Shown: positions 16,524 through 25,536 of the stretch, piece after piece | Layout: each line of letters starts with the position of its first letter | Position numbering within the stretch: position 1 is the stretch's first letter | DNA from: Pelagibacterium sediminicola | GTDB lineage: Bacteria > Pseudomonadota > Alphaproteobacteria > Rhizobiales > Devosiaceae | Length of the DNA: 63,410 bases | Direction of reading: 5' to 3' | Assembly (NCBI RefSeq): GCF_003390885.1 | Contig: NZ_QMEL01000011.1 | Location: forward strand, 1 to 63,410 | Translations under genes and position numbers: made by a program | The notes under the pieces: generated by a model | What the model saw: the letters and a program-made list of their open reading frames with translations, nothing else | Databases searched by the model: none | Told to the model about the DNA's origin: nothing

Positions 16524-18115
16524 ACGCCTTGCCAGTACCCGCAACCCTTGCTGAACTCATTCGCGACGCGGCACGCCGCTTCGGCGACGCAGAAGCCATT
16601 GTGGGCGTCGACGGGCGCCTGAACTACGCCCGGATCGATCGGGAAAGCGACAGGATTGCCAGCGCCCTTGGCGCCGCCGGTATCAAAAAGGGGGATCATG
16701 TCGGCATCTGCGCGGGAAATACCGGGCAATGGGTGACGCTGTTTTATGGCATCGCCAAGGCTGGAGCCGTCTGCGTGCCCATCAACACAAGGCTCAAGCC
16801 TGCCGAGATCCGCTACCAGCTCGCTCAGGCGCGTGTAAGGCTGTTGTTTCTGGCTGACCGTCTGCTCTCGATCGACTTCTTGACGGTTTTCCAAGACGTT
16901 GCCCATGGCATGACAAGCGGATACCCCCAATCCGACCTGCCCCATCTGCAAGACGTCGTCCTGCTCGGTGAACGCAATCACCCTCATTGCCGCGGCCTTG
17001 CCGATTTTCTCGGTCAGGGGACCGGGGCCCCCGTTCCGGCATCGCCCGGCCCGGGTGACGTCGCCTTGATCCAATACACGTCCGGCACGACGAGCCAGCC
17101 CAAGGGTGCCATGCTCACTCACGGCTCCATGGTTCGCAACGCTGCGGCGGTCGCAAGCCGGATGGGCCTTGAAGTCGGTCATCGCTATCTCAGCGCCCGC
17201 CCGTTTTTCCATGTGGCGGGCACCACACTTTCCATTGCCGCCTCAGCGGTGGTGGGTGCAACGCTTGTCACCATGCTGCGATTTACCGCCGAGGACGCCG
17301 TAATTCTGATGGACACCGAAAGGTGCACGCATTTTTCGGGTAATGACACAATGTTCCTCATGCTGCTCGAGCGCGAGGATGCGCACAGCAAGAGCCGCCT
17401 CATCGGCGGCTGGGCCGCGGCCTCCCCTGCCGTCATCGAGCGTGCCGTATCCGAACTCGGCGCCCGAAACATGGTTGTCGCCTATGGGCTGTCCGAAGCC
17501 TCCCCAAATGTCGCGATCTCCGATTGCCAGGACCCCCTCCCCGATCGCATTGCCGGCTGGATGCGCCCCCATGAAGGCCTTGAGGTGTGCATCGCCGATC
17601 CCGAGAATGGCCTGCCCCTCCCTGCCGGCCAGTCGGGCGAGATCCGGGTCCGGGGCTGGACGGTGATGCAAGGCTATTTTGACAAGCCCCGGGAGACAGC
17701 GGCAACGCTGGGCGAAGACGGGTTTTTGCGCACGGGCGACATGGGTGTCATGGCAGAGGACGGCCGAATCCGCTTTCTCGGCCGCCTCAAGGAAATCATC
17801 AGGGTGGGCGGCGAGAACGTCTCGCCGGGCGAAATCGAGGACGTGCTGCTGAACCATCCGGACATCGCCCAGGCCCAGGTCGTCGGCATGCCAGATCCAC
17901 GTCTGATCGAAATCCCCGTAGCCTATGTGATACCAAGGAATGGGGTTGCGCTGGACCCCGGCCAGATTTTGGCCTGGGCCAAGACGCAACTGGCCGGCTT
18001 CAAGCTGCCGCGTCACATCGCGGTCATCGATAGTTTCGAGCCTCTGGGACTTACAGCCAGCGGCAAGGTCCAGAAAGCGCGATTGCGGCTGGATGCTGCA
18101 CAAAGATTCTGCTGA
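16520..18115 (+). CDS. Acyl-CoA synthetase (AMP-forming, ANL superfamily)
   Basis: A 531-residue adenylating enzyme. It shows the YTSGTTSQPKGA phosphate loop, AYGLSEASPNV, the RTGDMG aspartate, GRLKEIIRVGGENVSPGEIE hinge and a C-terminal lysine in TASGKVQKARL. It converts a carboxylic acid, ATP and CoA to acyl-CoA, AMP and pyrophosphate. The start at 16520 overlaps the lyase stop (ATGA). With the CaiB transferase and the SucCD-like pair this is the third acid-activating system in the cluster, which may mean several acids enter the pathway. Confidence 0.9.
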   Translation: MNALPVPATLAELIRDAARRFGDAEAIVGVDGRLNYARIDRESDRIASALGAAGIKKGDHVGICAGNTGQWVTLFYGIAKAGAVCVPINTRLKPAEIRYQLAQARVRLLFLADRLLSIDFLTVFQDVAHGMTSGYPQSDLPHLQDVVLLGERNHPHCRGLADFLGQGTGAPVPASPGPGDVALIQYTSGTTSQPKGAMLTHGSMVRNAAAVASRMGLEVGHRYLSARPFFHVAGTTLSIAASAVVGATLVTMLRFTAEDAVILMDTERCTHFSGNDTMFLMLLEREDAHSKSRLIGGWAAASPAVIERAVSELGARNMVVAYGLSEASPNVAISDCQDPLPDRIAGWMRPHEGLEVCIADPENGLPLPAGQSGEIRVRGWTVMQGYFDKPRETAATLGEDGFLRTGDMGVMAEDGRIRFLGRLKEIIRVGGENVSPGEIEDVLLNHPDIAQAQVVGMPDPRLIEIPVAYVIPRNGVALDPGQILAWAKTQLAGFKLPRHIAVIDSFEPLGLTASGKVQKARLRLDAAQRFC

Positions 18116-18488
18116 ATCGGAAATGTGCCGGGAATCGACTGCTTCCAGCGTGACATTGCGGCAACTGGTCCCCAAATCCAGAGCGATCCGCCCCCGGAAG
18201 CCGGAGCTGTAGTTTCCATCAAGCCCTGAAACGATCCTCCCCGGTGTGCAAGTGGATCTCGCCCCCGCCGTCCATTTGTCCGTATTTGGCGAGCGTTGAC
18301 CGCGCCAGCGCCATTGCCCAAAATCGGTCGCATTGGCGCTCGAAACCAAGGATCGATGGCCGCCGGTCGTCTCAACAGTTCCATTGCGCTGCATTCAGCC
18401 CGGGTTCAGGCACGGGCAGGCAGTCAAGTGTCAATCGGGGCGGCCTGATGAGCGCCGTTCCGCCGTTTCGATCTCAAGGAGACCATCA
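18116..18488. other. Intergenic region with no recognised gene
   Basis: These 373 bases between the ligase and the SIMPL-domain gene contain no frame with convincing start, ribosome site and protein character. I see no tRNA-like fold and no clear terminator. A promoter for the downstream gene is expected near the 3' end but no good -35/-10 pair stands out. It could be decayed coding sequence. Confidence 0.5.
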
Positions 18489-19202
18489 ATGAACCTCATT
18501 AAAGCCGCTGCCCCCGCCGTGCTCGTCCTTGCACTTGCCGCGCCCGCACTCGCCGATGGCGACATGGTGCTTTCGGGCACCGGGGTCGTCCACGCCGCCC
18601 CGGACATGGCGACCGTCTCGACCGGCGTCGTCACCCAGGCCGCAACGGCCCGCGAGGCGCTCAATGCCAATTCGGCCGCCATGGAAGAGCTGATCGGCGT
18701 CCTGCGCGGCGCCGGGCTCGAGGATCGCGACATCCAGACCTCGAACTTCAACGTCAGCCCGCAATATGTCTATTCGGACCAGCGCGACGAGAACGGCTAC
18801 ACCCTGCCCCCGGAAATCTCGGGCTATCAGGTCTCCAACGCCCTCACCATCGCCGTGCGCGACCTTGAAAATCTCGGCGCGGTGCTCGACCAGGCCGTGT
18901 CGGTCGGCGCCAACACGGTCAACGGGATCACCTTCTCGGTGGCCGACCCGGCCAAGCTGCTCGAGGAGGCCCGCCGCCGCGCCTTCACCGCGGCCCGCGA
19001 CAAGGCCGTGGTCTATGCCGAGGCCGCCGGCGTCCGCCTTGGCGAGATCGAAAAGATCATTGAGCAGCAGGACGCCGCCCCGCCCCGCCCGATGATGCGC
19101 GCCGAAGCCTTCGACATGGCCGTCGCCCAGTCGGTTCCCGTCGAGGCGGGCGAACTGAGCTATTCGGTCACCGCCACCGTCACCTGGTCGATCGACGATT
19201 GA
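18489..19202 (+). CDS. SIMPL-domain periplasmic protein (DUF541/YggE-like)
   Basis: A 237-residue secreted protein. The signal peptide has an Ala-rich core ending APALA-DG; then the SIMPL domain follows with GTGVVHAAPDMATVSTGV, QTSNFNVSPQY and GYQVSNALTIAVRDL, and the ARRRAFTAARDKA helix. E. coli YggE of this family is linked to protection against oxidative stress, and the biochemical role is unknown. The ATG at 18489 follows an AAGGAG site at 18477. It faces the TauE-like gene tail to tail with 13 bases between, so it ends its transcription unit. Confidence 0.85.
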   Translation: MNLIKAAAPAVLVLALAAPALADGDMVLSGTGVVHAAPDMATVSTGVVTQAATAREALNANSAAMEELIGVLRGAGLEDRDIQTSNFNVSPQYVYSDQRDENGYTLPPEISGYQVSNALTIAVRDLENLGAVLDQAVSVGANTVNGITFSVADPAKLLEEARRRAFTAARDKAVVYAEAAGVRLGEIEKIIEQQDAAPPRPMMRAEAFDMAVAQSVPVEAGELSYSVTATVTWSIDD

Positions 19203-19215
19203 TCCGGCCGGAGCG

Positions 19216-20043
19216 CTACCCGAACACCGCCTGCGCGATCATGCGCAGGCCCACCACCACGAGGAACGCCGCAAACACCGCCTTGAGCAGCTTTCCATCC
19301 AGCCGGTGCGCCAGCGCCACCCCCAGCGGCGCGCTCAGCGCCGCCATGGCCCCGATCAATATGAGCGAGGGGATGTTAACGAACCCAAGACTCAAGGGCG
19401 GCACGCCCGCCACACCCCAGCCCGAAATCACGAATCCGGTGGCGGCGGGCACTGCCAGCATCACGCCCAGCGTCGAACTCGTCCCCACCGCCGTGTGAAC
19501 CGGCACCCCGAAAGCGACCAGCGTGGGCACCGTCAGCGAGCCGCCCCCGATCCCCATCAGCGCCGAGACATAGCCGATCACCGCCGCCGATATCCGGTTG
19601 GCCAGCGGCACATGCGCCAGTTGTTCCATCAACTGCCGCTGTACCGGCAGCGCCATGTTGAGCGCGATGAACAGCGCCATCACCCCGAAGATGATCTTGA
19701 GCGCCGCCGCCGTATAAAGCCCCGCCATCAGCCCCCCGATCAGCGAGGCAATGACGATCCACGGCCCCCACCGCTTCGTGATCGTCCAGTCCACCGCACC
19801 GCGCCTGTTGTGCGATTCTGCGCTCCGCAACCCCGTGGGGATGATGACGCCCAGCGAAGTGCCCACCGCCACATGCATGATGACCGCCGGGTCATAACCC
19901 AAAAGCTGATAGGCCAGCACCATGGCGGGCACCATGATGATGCCCCCGCCAATGCCGAGCAGCCCCGCCATCACACCGGAAACGAGCCCCGTGGCGATCA
20001 GGCCAAGGGCAAAGGGAAGATAAAGCGTCAGGATTTCGGGCAA
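19216..20043 (-). CDS. TauE/SafE-family sulfite/organosulfonate exporter-like membrane protein
   Basis: A multi-spanning protein with the two-fold family pattern: GLVSGVMAGLLGIGGGIIMVP in the first half and GYVSALMGIGGGSLTVP in the second, plus AVGTSLG and AVGTSSTLGV after each. TauE/SafE proteins are thought to export sulfite, sulfoacetate or related anions. I suggest a TTG start at 20043 (275 residues) because the reading frame upstream, open to an ATG at 20214, has no membrane or family character. The start is uncertain and the ATG at 20214 cannot be excluded. Confidence 0.8.
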   Translation of the reverse strand: MPEILTLYLPFALGLIATGLVSGVMAGLLGIGGGIIMVPAMVLAYQLLGYDPAVIMHVAVGTSLGVIIPTGLRSAESHNRRGAVDWTITKRWGPWIVIASLIGGLMAGLYTAAALKIIFGVMALFIALNMALPVQRQLMEQLAHVPLANRISAAVIGYVSALMGIGGGSLTVPTLVAFGVPVHTAVGTSSTLGVMLAVPAATGFVISGWGVAGVPPLSLGFVNIPSLILIGAMAALSAPLGVALAHRLDGKLLKAVFAAFLVVVGLRMIAQAVFG

Positions 20044-20217
20044 GGCGAAGACTCGGGGCAAGAAACGATACCGGCCTATCAGCCCTGTCCACCCCCTGAG
20101 GTCAAGGCCCCCACCCGTTTTCCCGCCAGCTATTGCGAGGACCAAGGCTGGGTGAAACGATCTTCCGGCCATGATTGCGGCCTGTTCCCACCGCATATGT
20201 CTCTTCTCCGCCACATG

Positions 20218-20231
20218 CCGATACCTATCGG
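20218..20231. repeat. Inverted repeat CCGATA-CC-TATCGG
   Basis: A perfect 6-bp inverted repeat with a 2-base spacer, just upstream of the longest possible start of the TauE-like gene. It is short enough to be chance but lies where an operator would be expected. Confidence 0.3.
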
Positions 20232-20297
20232 ATTTCCGCGCGGGAACCCAAACCGCATCCTCGCGTTTTCACACAATCCAGTCACGATGGTCGGGCG

Positions 20298-20317
20298 GCG
20301 TGCATCGCGATGCACGC
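20298..20317. promoter_or_regulatory. Perfect 20-bp palindrome
   Basis: GCGTGCATCGCGATGCACGC is a perfect palindrome with no spacer, located about 80 bases before the small membrane protein gene at 20399 and upstream of the divergent TauE-like gene. A palindrome this long and uninterrupted is typical of a dimeric regulator site, not of a terminator, since it has no loop or T-run. Confidence 0.45.
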
Positions 20318-20398
20318 GCAGGACCGGTGGGCTGAATGCCGGTGAATACGCTCTTGCCCTTGAGCCTGGAAACACCGGCGCAATTATGGAGAAGATAA

Positions 20399-20758
20399 AT
20401 GGCTGATATTGATCGCGACTATGTTGGTCGTGAGCGCTCGGACCGCACTCACTACCAGTCCATGAGCACCGGCAACAGCGCCGGCTGGTGGATTGCGGGC
20501 CTGCTTGTCCTTGCCGTTCTGATCATCGGCTTCATCGCCATGAGCGGCGGCGAGCCTGCCCCTGTGGATCCGGCGGCAACGACCCTTGAAACCCCGGTCG
20601 CTCCGCCTGCCGATGGCACGGCGCCGATGGTCGAGCCCGCGCCCATGACCGAGCCGGCCCCGGCGACCGAAACCGCCCCGGCGACCGATGCGCCCGCCGC
20701 TCCGGCGGAAACCGCGCCGGTCGAACCGGCTCCGGTTGAGCCCGCCCCCGGCGGCTAA
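20399..20758 (+). CDS. Small membrane protein with Pro/Ala/Glu-rich tail
   Basis: A 119-residue protein with a polar N-terminus (residues 1-29), one membrane helix (WWIAGLLVLAVLIIGFIAM, about 30-48) and a low-complexity tail of PAP, TEPAPAT and VEPAPVEPAP repeats. A GGAGAAG ribosome site precedes the ATG. The topology predicts a single-pass inner-membrane protein with a flexible periplasmic tail. No known domain. The tail resembles the linker of the OmpA-family protein encoded next, so both may span or contact the cell wall. Confidence 0.75.
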   Translation: MADIDRDYVGRERSDRTHYQSMSTGNSAGWWIAGLLVLAVLIIGFIAMSGGEPAPVDPAATTLETPVAPPADGTAPMVEPAPMTEPAPATETAPATDAPAAPAETAPVEPAPVEPAPGG

Positions 20759-20913
20759 CGACCTGATACCCTGAACGCACCTTCACACCCCTGAAGGTGC
20801 GTTCAGCCTGTAGTCATATTGCGTATAATAAGTCCCGATCATCACTTGGCCGCAGAGCGCAAGAGGTTGCGCACGTGGCTTTTCCGTTGCCGGGGGGCAG
20901 AGGAGATTTTTTC

Positions 20914-23175
20914 ATGAAGCTCAAGCAAATACTCATGGCCAGCAGCGCAATGCTGATGCTGGCAACGCCTTATCTGCCCGTTCAGGCCCAGGGCATCGCA
21001 GCGGCCCGCATCGATGTCGCCCAGGCCGTGCCGCCCGCCCTTGCCGGCGCCATCCAGACCTATCTTGAAGCCCGCGCCGCGCTCCAGAATGCCGAGGCCG
21101 CCGGCGAAGACACCGCAGCAGCAGCCCAGAACCTGAGCGCCGCCGAGGGCGAATTGTCGGCGCTTTGCGCCGCCATCGGCCAGCCCGATATCGAGGCCTG
21201 CATCGCGCTAGCCCAGAGCGGCGGCCTTGAAGCCCCCGCACCGCAGCCCGAAGCGGTCCCCGAACCCGAACCGCAGCCCGAACCCATTGCAGAACCTGCC
21301 CCCGAGCCCGAGCCGGAAGCAGCGCCGCCCGCCCCCGAGCCCGAGGTGGCCCCGGAGCCCGAACCCGCGCCCCAGCCGGCACCCGAGCCCGAACCCCAGC
21401 CTGCCCCGCAGCCAGAGCCCGAGCCGCAACCGGCCCCCGCTCCCGAGCCTGCGCCCGCCCCTGAGCCCGAGCAGCAGCCCGCCCCCGTCGAGCAACCGGC
21501 AGCGGAAGAACCCGCCCCCGTCGATGAAACCCCCGCCCCTGTCGAGGCGCCGCAACAGCCCGCCGAACCCCCGGTCGAGCAACCGCCCGCTGAGGAACCT
21601 GCACCCACTGCCGCGCCCGGCCCGCTGGTCGATGCGGTCGACGCCTACCGTCAGGCGGTGGCCGATTACGAGGCGGCCCTCGCAGCGGGCGGCGACGTTG
21701 ACGCCGCCGCCAACGCTCTGGCCGGCGCGGAAGCCGAATTGCGCGACATCTGCGCCACCGTCGGCCTCACCGATCTCGACACCTGCCTTGCCACCTTCGG
21801 CATCGAACTCGAAATCGTCGCCCCCGATGGCCAGACCCCGACTGTGACCCTGCCCGCCCCCGAGGAAACGGGTGAACAGCCGGTCGTAGAGGAAGAACAG
21901 CCGGTCGAGGACGAAGAACTGCGCGACGACATCGTCCTTGATGGCGACGTCCAGGGCGAAATCGTTCCCGAAGACGTCGACGTCGATGAGGTCGCGCCCC
22001 TGCTCGACAGCGAAAAGGACGCCGCCGCCGAGGAAGCGCGCGGTGAAACCGGAACCGCGGTCGAAGCCGAGGGCGAAGCCGAAGCGGATGTCGAGGCCGA
22101 AGCGGACGTCGAAGCCGAAACCACCCCCGCCCCCGTCGAGGAAACGGCCCAGACCGCTCCCCCCGTCAGTGACGCCGAGGCCCAGCCCGATGTCGATGTC
22201 GAGCAGATCGAGGCCATCACCGCCGAGGAAGGCACGCGCCGCGAAACCGCGCCGCTCACCGCCGAGCAGCAGGGCGCCGAACTCGTGGGTCCCGTGGAGC
22301 GCCCCTCCAACATGGAGCTGATCACCACCATCGGGCTGGCCACGGTCTTTGCCATCGGCGCCAACTACTTCATCGATTCGCTCGATACCCCGCGCATCAT
22401 CGAGGACAATTACCGCGACTACTGGGTCGAGGACCTGCCCGGCGGGCGGACCCGCGAGGTCATCGTGCGCCCCGACGGCACCCAGCTCGTCACTATCCGC
22501 GATCGCTATGGCGACATCGTCCGCCGCTCGCGCATCGAGCGCGATGGCCGCGAAATCCTGCTCGTCTATGTCGATGACAGCTATCGCCGTTACGACGAAC
22601 AGGGCCGCTGGATCGATCCGGGCCGCCAGCTGCCCCCGCTCCGGCTCAACATCCCCGCGCGCGAATACGTGCTCGATGCAAGCCATGCCAACGAGCAGCG
22701 CGTGGCGAGCTTTCTCGGCCAACCCCCGGTGGAAACGCTCGAGCGTTACTACACCATCGAGGAGGTCAAGCGCTCCTCGCGCCTGCGCGACATGGTCCGG
22801 CGCCTCGAAATCGGCGACCTGACCTTTGCCACCGCCAGCGCCGATATCGGCCAGGATCAGGTGGCAACGCTCTCGGCGGTCGCCAACGCCATGCTCGACC
22901 TCATCGCCGCCAATCCCGCCGAAACCTTCCTCATCGAAGGCCACACGGACGCAGTAGGCGCCGATCTTTACAACCTCGAGCTCTCGAACCGCCGCGCGGA
23001 ATCCATCGCCTACGCTCTCACCCGCGTCTACGGCATCCCGCCGGAAAACCTCGCGACCCAGGGCTATGGCGAGCGTTACCTCAAGATCAACACGCAGGCC
23101 GCCGAACGCCTCAACCGCCGCGTCACGATCCGCAGGATAACCCCGCTCATCACCCCCGTCGGCTCCATAGGCTAA
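20914..23175 (+). CDS. OmpA-family envelope protein with Pro/Glu-rich linker and duplicated Cys module
   Basis: A 753-residue secreted protein with signal peptide 1-26 (cleavage after VQAQ). Residues about 40-104 form an Ala-rich helical module with C85 and C96. Residues 107-236 are a Pro/Glu/Ala linker. Residues 237-300 repeat the module with C280 and C291. An acidic stretch (310-460) follows, then a membrane-like helix near [18 protein letters not shown], a basic/acidic region and a C-terminal OmpA peptidoglycan-binding domain ([28 protein letters not shown]). The last domain should grip the cell wall. The ATG at 20914 is preceded by GGAGA. A strong terminator follows the stop. Confidence 0.85.
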   Translation: MKLKQILMASSAMLMLATPYLPVQAQGIAAARIDVAQAVPPALAGAIQTYLEARAALQNAEAAGEDTAAAAQNLSAAEGELSALCAAIGQPDIEACIALAQSGGLEAPAPQPEAVPEPEPQPEPIAEPAPEPEPEAAPPAPEPEVAPEPEPAPQPAPEPEPQPAPQPEPEPQPAPAPEPAPAPEPEQQPAPVEQPAAEEPAPVDETPAPVEAPQQPAEPPVEQPPAEEPAPTAAPGPLVDAVDAYRQAVADYEAALAAGGDVDAAANALAGAEAELRDICATVGLTDLDTCLATFGIELEIVAPDGQTPTVTLPAPEETGEQPVVEEEQPVEDEELRDDIVLDGDVQGEIVPEDVDVDEVAPLLDSEKDAAAEEARGETGTAVEAEGEAEADVEAEADVEAETTPAPVEETAQTAPPVSDAEAQPDVDVEQIEAITAEEGTRRETAPLTAEQQGAELVGPVERPSNMELITTIGLATVFAIGANYFIDSLDTPRIIEDNYRDYWVEDLPGGRTREVIVRPDGTQLVTIRDRYGDIVRRSRIERDGREILLVYVDDSYRRYDEQGRWIDPGRQLPPLRLNIPAREYVLDASHANEQRVASFLGQPPVETLERYYTIEEVKRSSRLRDMVRRLEIGDLTFATASADIGQDQVATLSAVANAMLDLIAANPAETFLIEGHTDAVGADLYNLELSNRRAESIAYALTRVYGIPPENLATQGYGERYLKINTQAAERLNRRVTIRRITPLITPVGSIG

Positions 23176-23183
23176 CCAAAGAG

Positions 23184-23220
23184 AAGGCCGGGCGTCCAAG
23201 CGCCCGGCCTTCCTCTTTTT
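23184..23220 (+). terminator. Rho-independent terminator after the OmpA-family gene
   Basis: AAGGCCGGGCG and CGCCCGGCCTT form an 11-bp perfect stem with a six-base loop, followed by CCTC and a T-run. It starts nine bases after the stop codon. Confidence 0.9.
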
Positions 23221-23240
23221 TAAACTGGCCTCGCCGCCCC

Positions 23241-23861
23241 CTACCGCACCGGCTGCCGCAGCACCGTCCTCAGTTTCGCCGCCACCACCCTGCGCGGATC
23301 GGAGAGATAGATTTCGTGATGCTTGCCCACCATCGTCAGCCCCTGCGCCGGGATGAACGCGCGATGCATCTTTTCCAGCACCGGTCCCTCATCGTCATAG
23401 GGCCCGATATGGAGCACCTGCGCCGCCCTGCCTTCCTCCAAAAGCTCGACCCGCAGCTTGCCCAGCGCCTTGGGCATATTCTTTTTTCTCCCGACCCTGA
23501 CGATCGCCGCATCGATCACCTTGGGCCCCACCCATTCGGGGACCATCAGCATCATGGTCCACTGCCACTTTCTCTTCTCGCGGGTGATGAACGTTTTCAT
23601 GTCGTCCGCCCACCACAGCCCTTCCAGCGGCGGCACCACATAGTCCCGGCCCAGTTCGGTCTTGCTCGCGAACTTGATCGCATAGGCGACCGGATAAAGC
23701 GTTTCGAGCGCGTCGCGATAGTCCGCGGCAGTATTGGGATCGCCCTTACCGTCGATCATCAGGAACCGCATCGGCGGCACATCGACGATGTGCAAGCCCT
23801 GCCGGATGGTCGGGCCGTAAAGCGGCTTCATCGCCTTCCTGAAATCGACCTTCTCACCCAT
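23241..23861 (-). CDS. GyrI-like small-molecule-binding domain protein
   Basis: A 206-residue protein beginning MGEKVDFRKAMKPLYGP, with MRFLMIDGKGDPN, LEGLWWADDM and an HIGPYDDEGPVLEKM segment. These match the GyrI-like family of stand-alone ligand-binding proteins in which a Glu and aromatic residues line a pocket. There is no DNA-binding domain, so it is not a complete regulator. Homologues are generally uncharacterised; some GyrI-like proteins hydrolyse or sequester cytotoxic compounds. It converges on the OmpA terminator. Confidence 0.75.
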   Translation of the reverse strand: MGEKVDFRKAMKPLYGPTIRQGLHIVDVPPMRFLMIDGKGDPNTAADYRDALETLYPVAYAIKFASKTELGRDYVVPPLEGLWWADDMKTFITREKRKWQWTMMLMVPEWVGPKVIDAAIVRVGRKKNMPKALGKLRVELLEEGRAAQVLHIGPYDDEGPVLEKMHRAFIPAQGLTMVGKHHEIYLSDPRRVVAAKLRTVLRQPVR

Positions 23862-23954
23862 CGCTTGCCCTTTTTCCCAAATTTCCCGTGCCGGTCTTGT
23901 GCGGAATCGGCGCCGCTCCTATCTCAAGTCAACCGCTTATCGGAGCCAGAAACA

Positions 23955-24566
23955 ATGTTCGACATCGACCGCATCGTCACCGCCCTCAGGACCGACCCCA
24001 ACATGCAGCGCACCGCGGGCGCGGGCGCGGCCGGGCTTGCCGCGGGCATGCTGCTCGGCGGTGGCGGCGTCAGGAAACTCGTCAAATACGGCGCCCTCGC
24101 CGCCATCGGCTCCATTGCCTACAACGCCTGGCAGAAGAACCGCCAGCCCGATGATTCCACCGCCGTCGAAACCCCGCCCCCCGGCCCGTTCATGCCTTCC
24201 GAGGCCGATGAAGCCGCAAGGGAAGATCTGGGCAAGGCGCTCGTCCGCGCCATGATCGCGGCCACCAAGGCCGATGGCGGCATCGACGCCGATGAAAAGG
24301 AGCGCATTTTCGCCCGGCTCGAATCAATGGATCTGTCCGCCGCCGACAAGGCCTTCGTTTTCGACGAGCTTTCCACTCCGCTCGATATCGAGGCGGTGGT
24401 ACGCGGGGCGGACACGCCCGAGCACGCCGCCGAGATCTATGCCGCCTCCCTCGTTGCCATCGACGGCAACGGCCCCGAGGAACTGCGCTATCTCGAAACT
24501 CTCGCGGCCCGCCTCAATCTTCCCGATACGCTGGTATCCGAGATTCACGCCGCTGCGGCACAGTAA
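23955..24566 (+). CDS. DUF533/TerB-like inner-membrane-associated protein
   Basis: A 203-residue protein. The N-terminus has a Gly/Ala-rich segment (GAGAAGLAAGMLLGGGGVRKLVKYGALAAIG in pieces), then the TerB-like helical domain with ATKADGGIDADEKERI and CSL-type acidic residues, as in YebE. The TerB-like fold binds metal or membrane in tellurite-resistance proteins, but the role of DUF533 proteins is unknown. The ATG at 23955 is the one that begins with the family start MFDIDRIV. Confidence 0.75.
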   Translation: MFDIDRIVTALRTDPNMQRTAGAGAAGLAAGMLLGGGGVRKLVKYGALAAIGSIAYNAWQKNRQPDDSTAVETPPPGPFMPSEADEAAREDLGKALVRAMIAATKADGGIDADEKERIFARLESMDLSAADKAFVFDELSTPLDIEAVVRGADTPEHAAEIYAASLVAIDGNGPEELRYLETLAARLNLPDTLVSEIHAAAAQ

Positions 24567-24635
24567 CCCATTGAAGGAACCGATTCCGGCCGCCAAGGTT
24601 AACGTTTCGAGGCAATGCAACTGCGAGGTCCTGCC

Positions 24636-24803
24636 ATGACCTATCTCGACCCCAGCCATCCGCACACCCGCAACGATACCATCCGCTGGATCGTGCGCAT
24701 CGCCTTTGTGGTCGGGCTGATCGCATTCGGCTGGTTCGCCCTGACCGTGGGCACCGATCCCAACGGCGCGCCGATCATCGTACCCGAGCCTGCTGCGCGT
24801 TAA
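24636..24803 (+). CDS. Small single-pass membrane protein, unknown function
   Basis: A 55-residue protein with a polar start, one membrane helix (IVRIAFVVGLIAFGWFALTV, about residues 19-38) and a short tail. The ribosome site is weak. An in-frame ATG at 24615 would add seven residues. Codon use resembles its neighbours, and the stop lies at the base of a minus-strand terminator. No known family recognised. Confidence 0.5.
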   Translation: MTYLDPSHPHTRNDTIRWIVRIAFVVGLIAFGWFALTVGTDPNGAPIIVPEPAAR

Positions 24804-24826
24804 AAAAAAGCGCCCTGTTCCGGGCG
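24802..24826 (-). terminator. Rho-independent terminator (minus strand)
   Basis: On the minus strand CGCCC-GGAACA-GGGCG forms a stem-loop followed directly by CTTTTTTTT. It lies downstream of the 74-residue gene that ends at 24936. Confidence 0.75.
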
Positions 24827-24935
24827 ATGGTTACACGCATGTGCCATCTCGATCGGGGCGGAGCCACGATCGAGATGGCCTTTCTCGGTCCGTAACGCGC
24901 GAGCAGTTCGAGGCGGGTGCCGCGCCCGAGGAGGC

Positions 24936-25160
24936 CTATTTCTTGCCGCTGCGCGCGATCGTCTTGATCGCCAGCGGCGGAATGCCGGACTTGAGCGAAA
25001 TCTCGCGGTCCTGCTCCATGATGGCGGTGCGCGCCGGCTCATCGCCGTCGAGCCCGCCCAGAAGACTGGTGTCCACCTTGCGGTTGGAGCGCTGGCTGCC
25101 GTCCTCATAGACGACGTCGAAAAGCACGTACTCCGTACGTACGGTCGGTTTCCTTGCCAT
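24936..25160 (-). CDS. Conserved hypothetical protein (74 residues)
   Basis: A small soluble protein: MARKPTVRTEYVLFDVVYED, then an RSNRKVDTSLLGGLDGDEPA segment and a C-terminal IARSGKK. It looks like a conserved small protein of this bacterial order, but I do not recognise a named family. The stop is TAG at 24936. It has its own terminator, about 110 bases downstream, so it is probably monocistronic. Confidence 0.65.
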   Translation of the reverse strand: MARKPTVRTEYVLFDVVYEDGSQRSNRKVDTSLLGGLDGDEPARTAIMEQDREISLKSGIPPLAIKTIARSGKK

Positions 25161-25238
25161 AAGGAATGTCCAGTTCTGTCAAAGGAAAAGGGAAGCTGGC
25201 GCTCTTCTAGCCCTACGCCCCCGCAAAGGCAAATCGGG

Positions 25239-25526
25239 TCAGGAAAACAGCGCCGCCCCCTGCTCACGGATAATCTGCCGCCCCTTGCCCAGCGTCGCGG
25301 CGGCTGCATCGTCCTTATTGGAGAACTTGTCGGCCCGGATGAACGAATAGGTCTTCGTCTCCCCATCGATCTCCTTTTCGATGGTCCCCGCGATCTGGAA
25401 CTCACCCCCGGCCTTCATCAGCGTCGCCTTGATGACAAAGCCTTCATGCTCCTCCTGAGCATCCACGGAAGGTGTGGCGGGGGCTTTGTCGCTGCCGAGA
25501 CCGAAAAGGGATTTAAGGAATGACAC
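25239..25526 (-). CDS. HlyU-family protein
   Basis: A 95-residue protein starting with SFLKSLFGLGS, followed by EEHEGFVIKATLMKAGGEFQIAGTIEK and IRADKFSNKDDAA, as in HlyU-family proteins. HlyU in Vibrio is a DNA-binding activator of toxin genes, but this compact alphaproteobacterial family is uncharacterised and lacks an obvious helix-turn-helix. I choose the GTG at 25526 because a TAGGAG site sits seven bases upstream and no family-like ATG exists. Confidence 0.75.
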   Translation of the reverse strand: MSFLKSLFGLGSDKAPATPSVDAQEEHEGFVIKATLMKAGGEFQIAGTIEKEIDGETKTYSFIRADKFSNKDDAAAATLGKGRQIIREQGAALFS

Positions 25527-25536
25527 CGTAAGTCTC

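Noticed and set aside
21208-23199. Long open frame on the minus strand opposite the OmpA-family gene
   Set aside because: It is a product of the GC-rich codon pattern of the plus-strand gene; its Gly-rich translation has no domain, signal or start context.
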